From Diploscapter coronatus (taxonomy: Eukaryota > Nematoda > Chromadorea > Rhabditida > Rhabditidae), in contig OZ038422.1 in NCBI GenBank assembly GCA_964036155.1, positions 16,639,201-16,703,200 on the forward strand: a DNA stretch of 64,000 nt, read 5' to 3'. The position numbers and the translations under genes are program-made. The notes below the pieces were generated by a model, which ran no database searches, was not told the origin of the DNA, and was given only the letters and a program-made list of their open reading frames with translations. Of the stretch, positions 11,401 through 22,078 are shown piece after piece. Within the stretch, counting starts at the first letter, position 1. Each line of letters starts with the position of its first letter.

Positions 11401-13904
11401 TCCGGATGAAGTGCGAAAAGATCTAAGCTACACAAAGGAAGAGACATTCTACGGTGCTTCATATGAAGATAAGGGACTTAATATATCGTAAGATAGATGA
11501 TCAACCAAGATATTTTAAATTCGGATCTTCCAGAAGAGATTTCACTGAAATTTATGATAAGAGTCTGGGTACTTGCTATACATTCAATCACGAAAACGGA
11601 TCAATGCATTATAAATTGAGGAAACCTGGATTGCAAGAAGGTTGTGTATTTTCATTCAACTTATAAAGTCTTGCTAAATTCAATTGAACTAATTTTATCT
11701 CAATAATTGATAATCTTTCGCTCTGTATGAATTATTATTTCAGGTCTTTCGATCCTGCTTCGCGTGTACCCACAAGAATATTTAAGCTGGACGGTTCTTT
11801 CGGGATTTATGATATTCGTGCATGATACCAGTGAAGTGATCGTATCAGATTCACCAAGGATTAACACTAGAAGTGGATCTCACACGAATCTGCTTATTGA
11901 CATGGTATGCTACTCATTTCTATCTTCAAAGTGAATTATCAACATAGCGCTAACATGAAAATTTAGCTATAACTCATTGATAAATTGATGAATATAAGTT
12001 GTGAATTAATCAGTGCAAATAATTCAGGCGAAATACGTTCGACTTGGCGGCAGATACGGAAAATGTGCCAATAGTATAAATGAAGTTAAAAGCTTCTATT
12101 ATCTGGGATCCTACACTACGGATGTAAGTTCAAGAGATTCGTGCACACATGAAACAAATTTATCTTAGGGTTGTTTGAGAAGTTGCTATCAAGATGCTGT
12201 CTACGAGGAATGCGGATGTAATTTCTCATGATTCCCATAACATCATGCATTATTTGCGCGCAAAAATTATTTGGATGGATTTTAAAAAAAAAAAATGTTC
12301 AAGCAATTATAGAATGCTTCTTTCATTCATGCTTTCAAAAACATATCCAACATTGCCACTAATAATGCATAGTGAATGAGTTGTGGAGGAATTATGAAAC
12401 AATTCTCAGGCATGGATCCAAGGTATGTTTCAATAATTTAATAAATCACGAAATTTTGACGTTTAGATACCCATCGGATTCTGCAAAATCGATGTGCACT
12501 CTGGCAATGCGTAGGCCAGCATATTTATTAAATTCCCTTTTATCTTATTGTACGAAAATTAGGGATTCTTTTTGCATAATTTGTGTACTTTATTGTTCCT
12601 AGGTAGATTGTTCAAAATTGAATGTCCTTATTGAATAGATTCTCAGATAATCAAATTATTAGGTCAGTGTCTAAACCACATGCTAACAACGAGAGGGGAT
12701 CCCTCGGAGTGGACCGATTGTGAGTGCCCCGTTCCCTGCACAAACACCGATTTTCGCATCACTTGGTCGGAAACGATTATGAATAAGGTACTCATAAAGA
12801 TAGATACTGTGAATAAAAATAATTAAAGAATTACTTATGTAAATTTTAGATTCCAGTCGAATGCTCGAATCCGAATAAAGCCTCTGCTTCAAATACTACA
12901 TCACCATCAGGTAAGGAATATACGAATTTTTAGATACAAGTAACACATGGATACTTAACATTATTTTTCTATTTTAGGGAGAAAGAAGCGTTCACTTATC
13001 GATATCGATATCGGTATCGGACTTGGAACGCCTACATCTCCATATTACACAACAAGGTTGATCAGTAAACTATTTGTATCGTAAATCAATGAGAAGCTTA
13101 AGCGTGAAGTGTTTTATTGGATGAGAGATTTTATATTTACTAAAAATTTTGACATGAATGACTTTCAAATGTCATTGTATGAGTCTTTTTCGGTGGATAT
13201 TTATTGAATTTGATTGAAATTATTTTCTTTGGAATCGAGATGAATATTTTCAGCCATCCGACATATCCGAGTTACCCTACCACCACCACTGACGAGCCTA
13301 CACCTTCATCTGAAAGTGAGGAGGATGATGATGATGACGACTTTTCTGTGCCTCCCGCTGCCAATGCTTCTAGCTGTACTCATAAGGAAGTCTTTATGTA
13401 TAATCCGGTGGGGATTTTGCTGCAGTCATTTAATTTAACAAAAGACCATTCGAAATGCGTAGATTATATACTTTTGATAATTGATGTTATAGAAAGCCAA
13501 ACATATTGTGGCACTATATAAACTATTACAAATTGCCGATGCAATCATTCAAAAGAGTAAATATGTTTCAGTCCGACTACATAAAAATAACGATGGCCGT
13601 GCGAACCTCTGTCAACAATATTTATGCGGAATTCCCAAAAATGACGGTAAATTAACTTTGCATTATGTATTGTGTGACTGATATGTTTCAGTTTTCGAAT
13701 TTCCTTTCATATACTGGTGGAATCCTAGGGATCTTGGCTGGCATTTCAGTGAGCTAACTTTGTTATTGTTTTTTCCTCTTTATTAAACGATAATTATGAT
13801 TCACCGACTTATAGTCACTCATCTTTCAGATAATAACCTTCATCGAATTCGGTGTTTTGATAATCCGGCTGTCCTATGACGCATGCTTCTTCGGAAAACA
13901 ATAA
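8414..13904 (+). CDS. DEG/ENaC (ASC)-like protein with signal peptide, novel ectodomain and Thr-rich linker, single C-terminal TM
   Basis: Exons 8414-8510, 8580-8630, 9168-9341, 9840-9992, 10167-10272, 10542-10659, 10740-10784, 10995-11031, 11119-11183, 11333-11487, 11534-11640, 11744-11904, 12028-12123, 12169-12217, 12410-12422 (13-nt microexon), 12467-12510, 12663-12787, 12850-12910, 12978-13056, 13254-13407, 13497-13556, 13572-13646, 13692-13748, 13830-13904. All phases match, giving about 718 residues. Order: signal peptide, about 170-residue unrecognised ectodomain, Thr/Ser linker, ASC extracellular domain (RDFTEIYDKSLGTCYTFNHE, then CLRSCYQD, CGCMDPRYP, TRGDPSEWTDCECPVPC), acidic insert, then one TM (FLSYTGGILGILAGIS..EFGVLII). 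The usual N-terminal TM1 is absent. The join at 13397-13497 is uncertain; AT|GTATAA to 13493 also fits. Nematode EGF-plus-ASC (EGAS) proteins are the nearest concept I know. Channel function is unproven without TM1. Confidence 0.85.
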
Positions 13905-13976
13905 TTATGGATTTGTAGATCTCGTTACTCATTAAAATTGTCATAGTTATATTACATTCAAACATTATTTGGTTCC

Positions 13977-13982
13977 AATAAA
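13977..13982 (+). terminator. AATAAA polyadenylation signal of the DEG/ENaC-like gene
   Basis: AATAAA lies 73 nt after the stop codon at 13904. Confidence 0.6.
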
Positions 13983-14214
13983 GTTGTTATAGCTGAATAA
14001 GAATTCAATAATCGAGCTGATTTGTTATGTCGTTGACGATTTTTAAACATTTTAAATATGCATGTATCCTTCATTTAAAATTTTTAATTAACGCTTAATT
14101 CTGGTGTTCTGTTTTATATATTCATTTATAAAATTTCGATAGTTGCAGATATATTTTCTCATATTTTGAGATGTTTCGTATTCAAAGCTTTTCTCTCCGA
14201 GTATGAATTATGCT

Positions 14215-14785
14215 CATCGTTTTACAAGGAATGGAATTCTAGTGTAAAAGACGTAAAAAAAGTTCTTACGCATGTTGGAAAACAGCAAGGAAAGGCGAAA
14301 AATCGATTGGTGTAAGGCCTCCGCTTTCTTCGAATCGCTAGGAAAAAAACTATTTTTGAGAAGCTTCGAGTGAAAGTGTTCAAAAATCGTCTTATATATA
14401 TGATCATAGTTCACGAGTTGAATGAATTATATATAGGGCTCTCGAGAAGATGTGCCGAATTTATGTTTCGGACAACATTTTTGTGCAGAAATTTCAATAG
14501 GGATTTAAATAAGGCTTTCATGAAGAAAAAATAAAAATTTTCGATCAAAAATCATAGAAATCCGTCATCCAAAATGAACACATTTTCATGAGTGAAATAT
14601 TGTTTGTGCGCGGGTATTTTAACTTGGTTTTTTCACAGTACCATTTTATCAGGTTTATCGTCGGTCTAGACTGGATTTTTTAAAGACATTTTGGGTTTGA
14701 AGGGTACTTCCTTCCCAAAGTTTCTGCTTCAAACTACCACGCTTCTACCAAAAACGTAGTAGTTTAAGATCAAAACTTATCAACT
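14215..14785 (+). repeat. Dispersed repeat family A, copy 1
   Basis: Shares blocks with copies at 26450, 30030 and 62390: an ATCCGTCATCCAAAATG-like block, then ACCATTTTATCAGGTTTATC, then GAAGGGTACTTCCTTCCCAAA, then a CTACCACGCTTCTACC-like end. The blocks occur in the same order, with diverged sequence between. Confidence 0.75.
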
Positions 14786-15423
14786 CATTTCCGATTTCGG
14801 CGTTAAGCAATGAAGACGAACTTTTTTCCCATCTGCCTGATATATCAACATGAGCAAAAAAAACACTTAAAAGAATGAACCCCTGCTTGCGTAACTCTCA
14901 AAAAAAATCATCTTCAACAATCAGCTGAACTAAAAAACATCCTCTTTACAAAAAAAGATTTGATCCTACAAATTTCAGAATCTCTAATGGATATGCCGAA
15001 CAGAAGTCGATCAACAAGCAACGAAATAATCAAGCAGCCAACAAAATACCTAATCTCAGTCCATATCGACCTTCTTCTCATTCTAAACTTCCCCACAAGG
15101 GAAATATCCTGCATTTGTAGATGAAATAATAAACATGGAATCTTCTGATAAATGACAGAAAACCCACACTAAATCTATCTGCAAGATCAATTGATAAATT
15201 TCTACAAGAGCCAGAACTTCTTTCATTAGAAAGGGAAATTACACTTCAACTATGATGTCTAAAATCAGATCTTTCAAGTTTTGTAATTTTAAAGTTCCGG
15301 CATAGTAAAATCGTTGAAACTAAAGAATTTCTGTCAAAATTTGAGTACATTGCAGATTGTAGATCATTGCAAATTGGCATTCTGGCGGAACGATGGATGG
15401 GGATGTTTCTGCATTTTCTTTCC

Positions 15424-15425
15424 AG
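15424..15425 (+). promoter_or_regulatory. Probable spliced-leader acceptor of the phospholipase gene
   Basis: CTTTCCAG is followed by 20 nt and the ATG at 15446. Inferred trans-splice site that supports this start. Confidence 0.5.
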
Positions 15426-15445
15426 ATTCATTACCGTTCGAGGAG

Positions 15446-18400
15446 ATGTTTGGACGGCGGCGATCAGACAGCAAGGCGAAGACTGCCAACTCAGACGAGC
15501 GACACGAGGAAGAGCCTCTCAATGAGGACGAGATCGACGAGTGCGCCGTGAGTCAAAAGACTAGAAATGAATGATGTCCGGTACACGTATGACTTGAAGC
15601 ACTCTCAAAGCGTGTTTCCTTCACAAAAATCGAGTGAGAATCACGTTGGGAATTCGTATTTTTTCGTGGATCCTAAGACAAGAAAGAACTTTCAAATCTC
15701 AATAGAATGCAGAAAATGTCTCGAGCATTTTCAACTTTTTAAATATAGATTGAGAATTCTAAATTGTCGCAACAATGAGCTATTTTCTCCATTCCTATTC
15801 CTCATTTTATGCAGTCTTGCAGAAAATCGATAGAAAAAATAGAATTATTGTCGTGGCTTTGTAAAGTTTCAAATTCGAGAAAAATTTGAAATCATCATAA
15901 AAACCCTAACTCTTATCTAAATTTTATCTTTCCTTTTGAAATTACTGAAATAAACAATCTCAGCATAGTGAGTCGCTGTTCGACGCTGCGAGATTCAACG
16001 ACTTGGATCGAGTCATCAAGATGTTCACCAAGGGAGCTTCGATGAGTCAAGTTGACGAACATGGTGAGTTGGGACTTTTAGAAAAAAAAATGGACTCGCA
16101 ACCATTCCTCAGAGAAAAATGTGATACATATTGGAAGGGAAATATCATGTTTTGTCTTCGTTCTTCTCAAAAAAGATGCAGCTTTCTTCTACGGGCCGAA
16201 TAACGTCCCGCGTTTTTGCTAACTCTGGATAAGTTAAAGGTGAAAGAGCTAAATGAGTGATTGAGATTGTTTCAGGTAACACACCCCTGCATATAGCGGC
16301 TATGAACGGTCATCGCACTATGTGTCGAGCTCTGGTGGGTGAGATACAAACTTGTCTAAATTTATAAAGTCAGACGAACGCAGGTTGTGTAATTCTTCCT
16401 TTTAGTGAATGATTTTGCCCAAATGAAACGCAGCTGACCATCTGCTTTTCACGAGAAATTATCCAAATTCTCAAATAATTTTCTTGACGCTCATTCATTT
16501 ATTTCAGATAGTGTTCGCAGCCCCACGAGCAATTTGGCAGCACCAGAACAAGATGGGTCTGACTGCAGAGGACTTGGCTGTGGACGAGGAGATCAAGGCT
16601 GATCTTCATGCATTCTCACACACTGCTGACTATTCACAGAGTAAGGCGAATTATCATCCATATCCGGCGAAAATAAATTAAAATAAAAATTCCAGAAAAG
16701 TAAAAATTAGAATATAATGAATGAACGATGAATGCGCACGAATTGTCGTAAATTTTCAGCTCATTGAAACGGTGCTAGCCCCATGCACCATTATGCGAGA
16801 CCTCTCGCGATTTTCTTGGTAGAAATGATCGGTTGCTTCCCAAAATAGAACAAATGAATGAAGAAAAGTTTCGATAGTGAGCAAGTTTTACGACAAATCG
16901 TGACATTCGCCTCATGTTTGCTGAAATTCCAATTTTTACAACTTTTCTAGCATTTTTAACTTTAGTCTAATTTCGCCGAAGATGGATGGTAACGTAAAAT
17001 CTTCTGAAATAATGAACAGAAGACATAAAAACGATATGAACGGCACACTATTTCTACAAGATGACGGCACGATTTCAATAAATCAGTTTTCTTTAGAAAA
17101 CACCCTATCATTTAAAAAAATTCTGCAATCACATTGTCGATAATCTATGCTGCTTTATCGTCAGTGCAAAACTGCCAAATTATGCATTTCGGGTTTCCAC
17201 CCACTTTAAAGAGGAACTTGTTCAATAGGCAAGGAAGCTTCAAAATTTTTACAGGCCCGAATTGCCTCTACAACTCGAAGCTGATCAACGAAACAAAGAA
17301 GTGGAAGAAGAACAGCAAGGTGCTGTTTTCCATGGACGGGGGCGGCATTCGCGCGCTCATCACAAGTCAGATTCTCGTGCATTTGGATGGGCTCATGAGT
17401 AATCCGCCTTTTATCGTGCAAGAAGAAGGAAGAGAGGCAGGCGCTCTGCATCTGCTAGCATGGACGAACTCAGCTTTGGCAGAGACAGTGAACTAGATCG
17501 AGCTCGGCTTTGAAATTGCACTGAGAATGTATGAGATAACTGATTGTGAGAATAGTTATCTCAGTCCAAATTCATACTTGCTAACTCGGCGATTTTCCTC
17601 GAGATGAACAGACTTTTTAACCTTGTAAACTTTTCGTACTCTAGAGTCGGCTGAGCTCAACTAGATTCGAGCGATCTAAAAAATGCAGAAATGATTCAAG
17701 AACCGTTCATTACATTCAGGGACGGGCAAAGCTCAAGTTAAAAAAATTCAATGACAAAGAATTGATTCTTCTAAACCTCAACGAAGCTTGCCCATCCCTG
17801 ATGACATCGCCTTAAATAGCAGAATTCAAAGCTAGCGAGATATTTTCTTTCAAAATTTAAGAAATCTTTTTTTCCGATGGCACATTGATGCAGCGTGTGG
17901 ACTACGTGGCAGGAACGAGCTGTGGTGGACTGCTCGCCTTGCTGCTCACTACTAACAGTAGGCAGTTATACTTCTCGCTCTTTTATTAGACAATTTATGA
18001 TGCAAAAATAATTCATAATTTTCCAGATCGCAAAGTGGAAGAGTGCCGTCGTTTCGTCTTCCAATACAAGAACAAGGTCTTCTGCGGCAATGATGTTCGT
18101 TTGTCAAAAAGGAAAAGTTGAATAGTTTCATTGCATCAGATGAAAGTGCCGAAGCACAACTCGAGTGGACTGGAGTACGTCGCGAAGAATGCCACGGGTT
18201 AGTTCATAATTCGAGAATCTCGCAACCTCACAATCTCGTAACTAGATGAGATAGTATATAAAAATGAGAGTGTTTCCCCCTACTTTTTCCTCGTCTCTCC
18301 TGACTCCGCATACTATTTCGTTAAGTTGCGAGATTTCCTAATATATTCAGTTAGTTGAAGAGATCAAGGAATTTATTTTATTTGACTTGTGATTTGAATG

Positions 18401-20575
18401 TGTTGAGGCTGGGGCGAAGCCAAAATGGACTCCATCACAAAGCACAGACTGATCGTGACAGTGGCCAACACGCGCACTTCTCCATCTCAACTCGTCCTCT
18501 TCCGCTCTTTCTCGCCTAGGTAGGATAACCTGGAAAAATAAAATTGCGCAGGAGTATGGGATGGTGAAAGAAATTGAGAAATAATATTGAAATGGGATCA
18601 GCAGCAATGTTATGGTCAAATTTTCCGTTAAGAATGATTGATTTTAGAATCCCCGAGGCTCAGAGAAAGCAGTCCGAATTCCTTCAGCCGGACAGGTTGG
18701 AGTTGTGGAAGGCTGCCAGATGCACGTCGTGAGCTCTTTTCATTCTTCAATCCTCAATAAATTTTCAATTTATCTAGATTCGCAAAGATATTCTTACCGA
18801 TACTATTTGGCCGAAAGATTCTTTAGAGATGTGATGGATCCCGAGTTCTAACGATCCGGTCCATATTTTACGGGCTGGACTTGGGTTAGAAAAAAAAACG
18901 TCACGGGCCGAGTTGAAAACTTTCAGCTCGTTTAGAACACTGGATAGATGTTCTGTATTAATTTTCTTCTCTACATTGCAAAGACTTGCTGGCTATACAC
19001 ATCATCGATACACTAACTTTGAATGAGTTTCAGAGCCGCTCCTTACTTCTTCGAGAGCTACCACGGACTGTCGGACGGTGGGCTTGTCGCGAACAATCCA
19101 ACATTGACTCTTATGACTGGTTAGCTAGTTACTTTTTCTAGAAAAGATATAAAACAGTTGCCTGATGGAACCTATCATACAGTAGCGGACAAAGTATTGG
19201 GTCACTAAAATATACTATTTGGTTTTAGTCCTGACTTCAGCACATATCGGATTGAGTGAAAAATTGGCATTGATATGAGAGGATGACTCGTTACTTTTAT
19301 CCGACATTGTAATATGAATGATAATGACGAGAATGCCATTTGTCAACTTTAGTTTTGATCAGATTACTCATTCTTCATCATCTCATCTGGTTCACATTAT
19401 TTTCATTCAATATTTTGCAGACTTCTACCAAACGCAGAAAATGGACCTAGCCAACAGCGACGAGATGAATCCGTACGAGCCAGAGACCGTGGGTTGTGTG
19501 ATTTCCCTGGGCACGGGCAAGTTCCCCGTGGAGCCGAGTGAGGGTATCGATGTGAGCATTCACCCGATGAAGAACCCAATGAAGGCTGCCAAGTCCCTGC
19601 TCAAGTCACTCACCAATGCTAAGAATCTCTTCGTGCTCCTGCTCAAAGAGGTAATTAGTGCGAACTATTTCAATGGAACAAATTCTAACAATTTCATTGA
19701 TGCTAAAAATAACATTGATAAACTTCATGATTTTTTTAATTTGCAGTTTTTCTGCTTTGGAAATGCTATCCCATCTTCAAACTGTACAAACTTGTAAAAA
19801 AGGACCTTTCATATCATTCATTTTATGCAAATTATTCAATTTATGATGACCATTTAGTTATCATCCATCTGCTGAAAAAATTTATCTATCTGCTAATTTG
19901 TTTTTTGCAGTGCACCACGTCAAACGGCACGCCTGTGAAATATGCTCGCGAATGGGCACATTCCATCGGAGCTCCTTACTTTAGGCACCTTTTTCCACTT
20001 GACTAATGAACCCTGAACAAAGCATTTCAGATTCAGCCCCCATCTTTCGGAACCAATGAATCTCGACGAAACTGACAATTTGAAGTGCATAGGTAAGATT
20101 TTCTTTAAACTAGGCGTTTTTCACATATATTTTCTAACTTTGTAAACTCTAACGAAACTTGTGCGACCAAGTCGAGTTTTTTTTTTCAAATTATACTAGC
20201 AATCGCTGTAATTTCACAAGCATGATGAGACCTTTTTCCCACTATTTCTCCTTACTTTATACCATATATCTCTTATCTGGTCCTGTCATCTCGTCATTTA
20301 TGAATTATCTACAATTCAGAAGAAGAGTTAGATTATTTCTGAAAACGACTACTTTCGTTTCAGGCATAATGTGGGAAACTGAACTGTACATAATGACGGA
20401 CGCGTACCGGGACATGCGCCAGCTGGCCAATTTCCTCTTGAAGAAGCCCATCGATAGCAGGGATGGAAAGGAGAACAGGGAGGGCAGGATCGAACAAAAC
20501 AGCAACAATAACAAGACATGTGACAAAACTCCCGATTTGGCAAAGGAGCTAGAGGAACAGAGCAATGAAGTATAA
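15446..20575 (+). CDS. Calcium-independent phospholipase A2 (ankyrin + patatin domains)
   Basis: Fifteen exons: 15446-15547, 15964-16063, 16276-16334, 16508-16640, 17255-17398, 17862-17957, 18027-18094, 18140-18197, 18408-18519, 18648-18728, 19034-19119, 19421-19650, 19911-19984, 20031-20092, 20364-20575. All phases close, giving 538 residues. An acidic start is followed by about two ankyrin units (SLFDAARFNDLDRVIKMF, NTPLHIAAMNGHRTMCRAL). The patatin domain has the oxyanion motif DGGGIR (159-164), the nucleophile motif GTSCG (Ser about 199) and the catalytic Asp in DGGL (about 332). Such enzymes hydrolyse the sn-2 acyl chain of phospholipids without calcium. Ankyrin content is low compared with vertebrate iPLA2. 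The intron at 19985-20030 starts with GC; it is needed to make the conserved APYFRFSPHLSE. The exon 17862 acceptor (TTTAAG) is weak. Confidence 0.93.
17717..17800. mobile_element. hAT-like MITE in a phospholipase intron
   Basis: Terminal inverted repeats CAGGGACGGGCAAAGCT and the complement of AGCTTGCCCATCCCTG lie 84 nt apart. CAGGGRYGGGCAA ends are typical of hAT elements, which make 8-bp duplications. The flanks here are ATTACATT and ATGACATC, an imperfect 8-bp match. Confidence 0.7.
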
Positions 20576-22078
20576 TGCAAATGATTGGGAGAGGAAATAG
20601 AAATGAGGAGCAGAGTAGACACAAATGCGAACCAATCGTTAATAAACTAATGTGAAGTTGGATTAATTCTTAAAAAGTTGGAAAAATAGTGTTGCACAAA
20701 ATTTTGGAACAATGTACGGTTTTATAAATTATAATCTTCACTGTATCACGCTATTCACAGCCCAACGCGATAAATCCCGTGTAGGTGAGAGGAATAAAGG
20801 GAAGCAACACCTCACTATTTTTTTCGAAGGAAGAAAGAACAATAGGCAAGAGATAATGCATGGTAAATCGCATTGGTTTCGATTGCTAATAAGCATGATT
20901 CAGTGATTTTGCTTCATGTTTAAATCTTTACTGGAACATTTTTTTTCGAAGTATTTGTAGATTTGGAGATGATATCGAGTGACAATGATCCTAAAAAATC
21001 TGATTCGGTTTGGTTAATGAAAAATTTCAAATAGGCCATATCAGATTTCGTATACTGTTCCAAAGTTTCGTGTCCAAACAACTAATACGGCTGAAATTAT
21101 TGATTTTCTTGAAAGCAGTTTTGAAATACGCGGTTCAAAACAGCATACTCATGGCCTCATTTTAAATGGTCTTTCGCAATTTTTTCATGGTAGCAATGTA
21201 TTCCTTACAAACTCGTCATTGAATTTGTGCTACTTGAAAAGACAAGCAAAGAAATGCAATAATCGCTCTACGACTCTGCTGCGCATCATGCAATTCTAAC
21301 AGACAGGCAATTACGAAATCGATCTATTCTTGTTTTCGATTTCTCAGGCAGAACTCTAAAGATTTTTCAAGAAATTTAACGGAGTCCGATATTCAGATTC
21401 AGATTGAGGTCACAGTCCGTTCGCTTTATTTTTATCGCCGTTCTTTTATTTATCCCCACTCCTCTATCCATTTACTGATTATCTTTAGAGATAATCTTTT
21501 TCCCTAACTTATGTCAAATCGAACAGCGAAAATTTTGAAATTTCTTGTTTGTATTCTTTTTCAATTGTTTTCGAGTGTTTTCTTGAAAAGTTCAGCCAAA
21601 ATCGAATCAATTATGATGAGAATGATCCTACAGTGGATGATTCATTTCATTGCTTCTGTCTCTGCGTCTTTTCTTCTTTTCTACAGTCTTTCTTTCTCTG
21701 CCCTCTCTTTCTGTTTACTTCTTTTCTTTCTCTATTCCCTTTCCCTCCTTCCCTTCCCAGTCAAGTTCTGGGGAGAATGTGAATCACATTGGTATGCGGG
21801 CGCGTGCGGCTGCAAGCGATTTCTCCCTTTCTTGTACAATTTGATGAATTATCCAATCATCCTGTTCTAGTTGCATTCTCTTTCTTTCAACGTATCAAAC
21901 TTGTCGTTTACTTTAACTATCTTCAAAAGTTCTTTCACGCAAAATACCGTATCGATCGATTTTTCCATTTATTTACTTGCCAAGAGTTTTCCCGCTCAAT
22001 TCTCTTTTCTTAACTCTTAAATTTAGTAAATCAATATTTCAATTTCAGCCGTTTCGATGATGTCATAGTCTCCCGTCT
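20576..22078. other. Intergenic between phospholipase and ADAM-like genes
   Basis: An AATAAA-like signal follows the phospholipase stop near 20640. A pyrimidine-rich stretch at about 21640-21760 precedes the ADAM-like gene on its coding strand. Open frames here are low-complexity and have no family motif. Confidence 0.55.
22047..22048 (+). promoter_or_regulatory. Probable spliced-leader acceptor of the ADAM-like gene
   Basis: AATTTCAATTTCAG ends at 22048, 30 nt before the ATG at 22079. The leader region contains an out-of-frame ATGATG followed by TAG. Inferred. Confidence 0.5.

Larger units (their letters stand above)
13905..15445. other. Intergenic region with one dispersed repeat copy
   Basis: Holds a copy of the four-copy repeat family at about 14215-14785. 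The remainder to 15445 is AT-rich with no gene I can support. Confidence 0.55.

Noticed and set aside
20305..20624. Minus-strand open frames opposite the last phospholipase exon
   Set aside because: Shadow frames of a well-supported coding exon on the plus strand.
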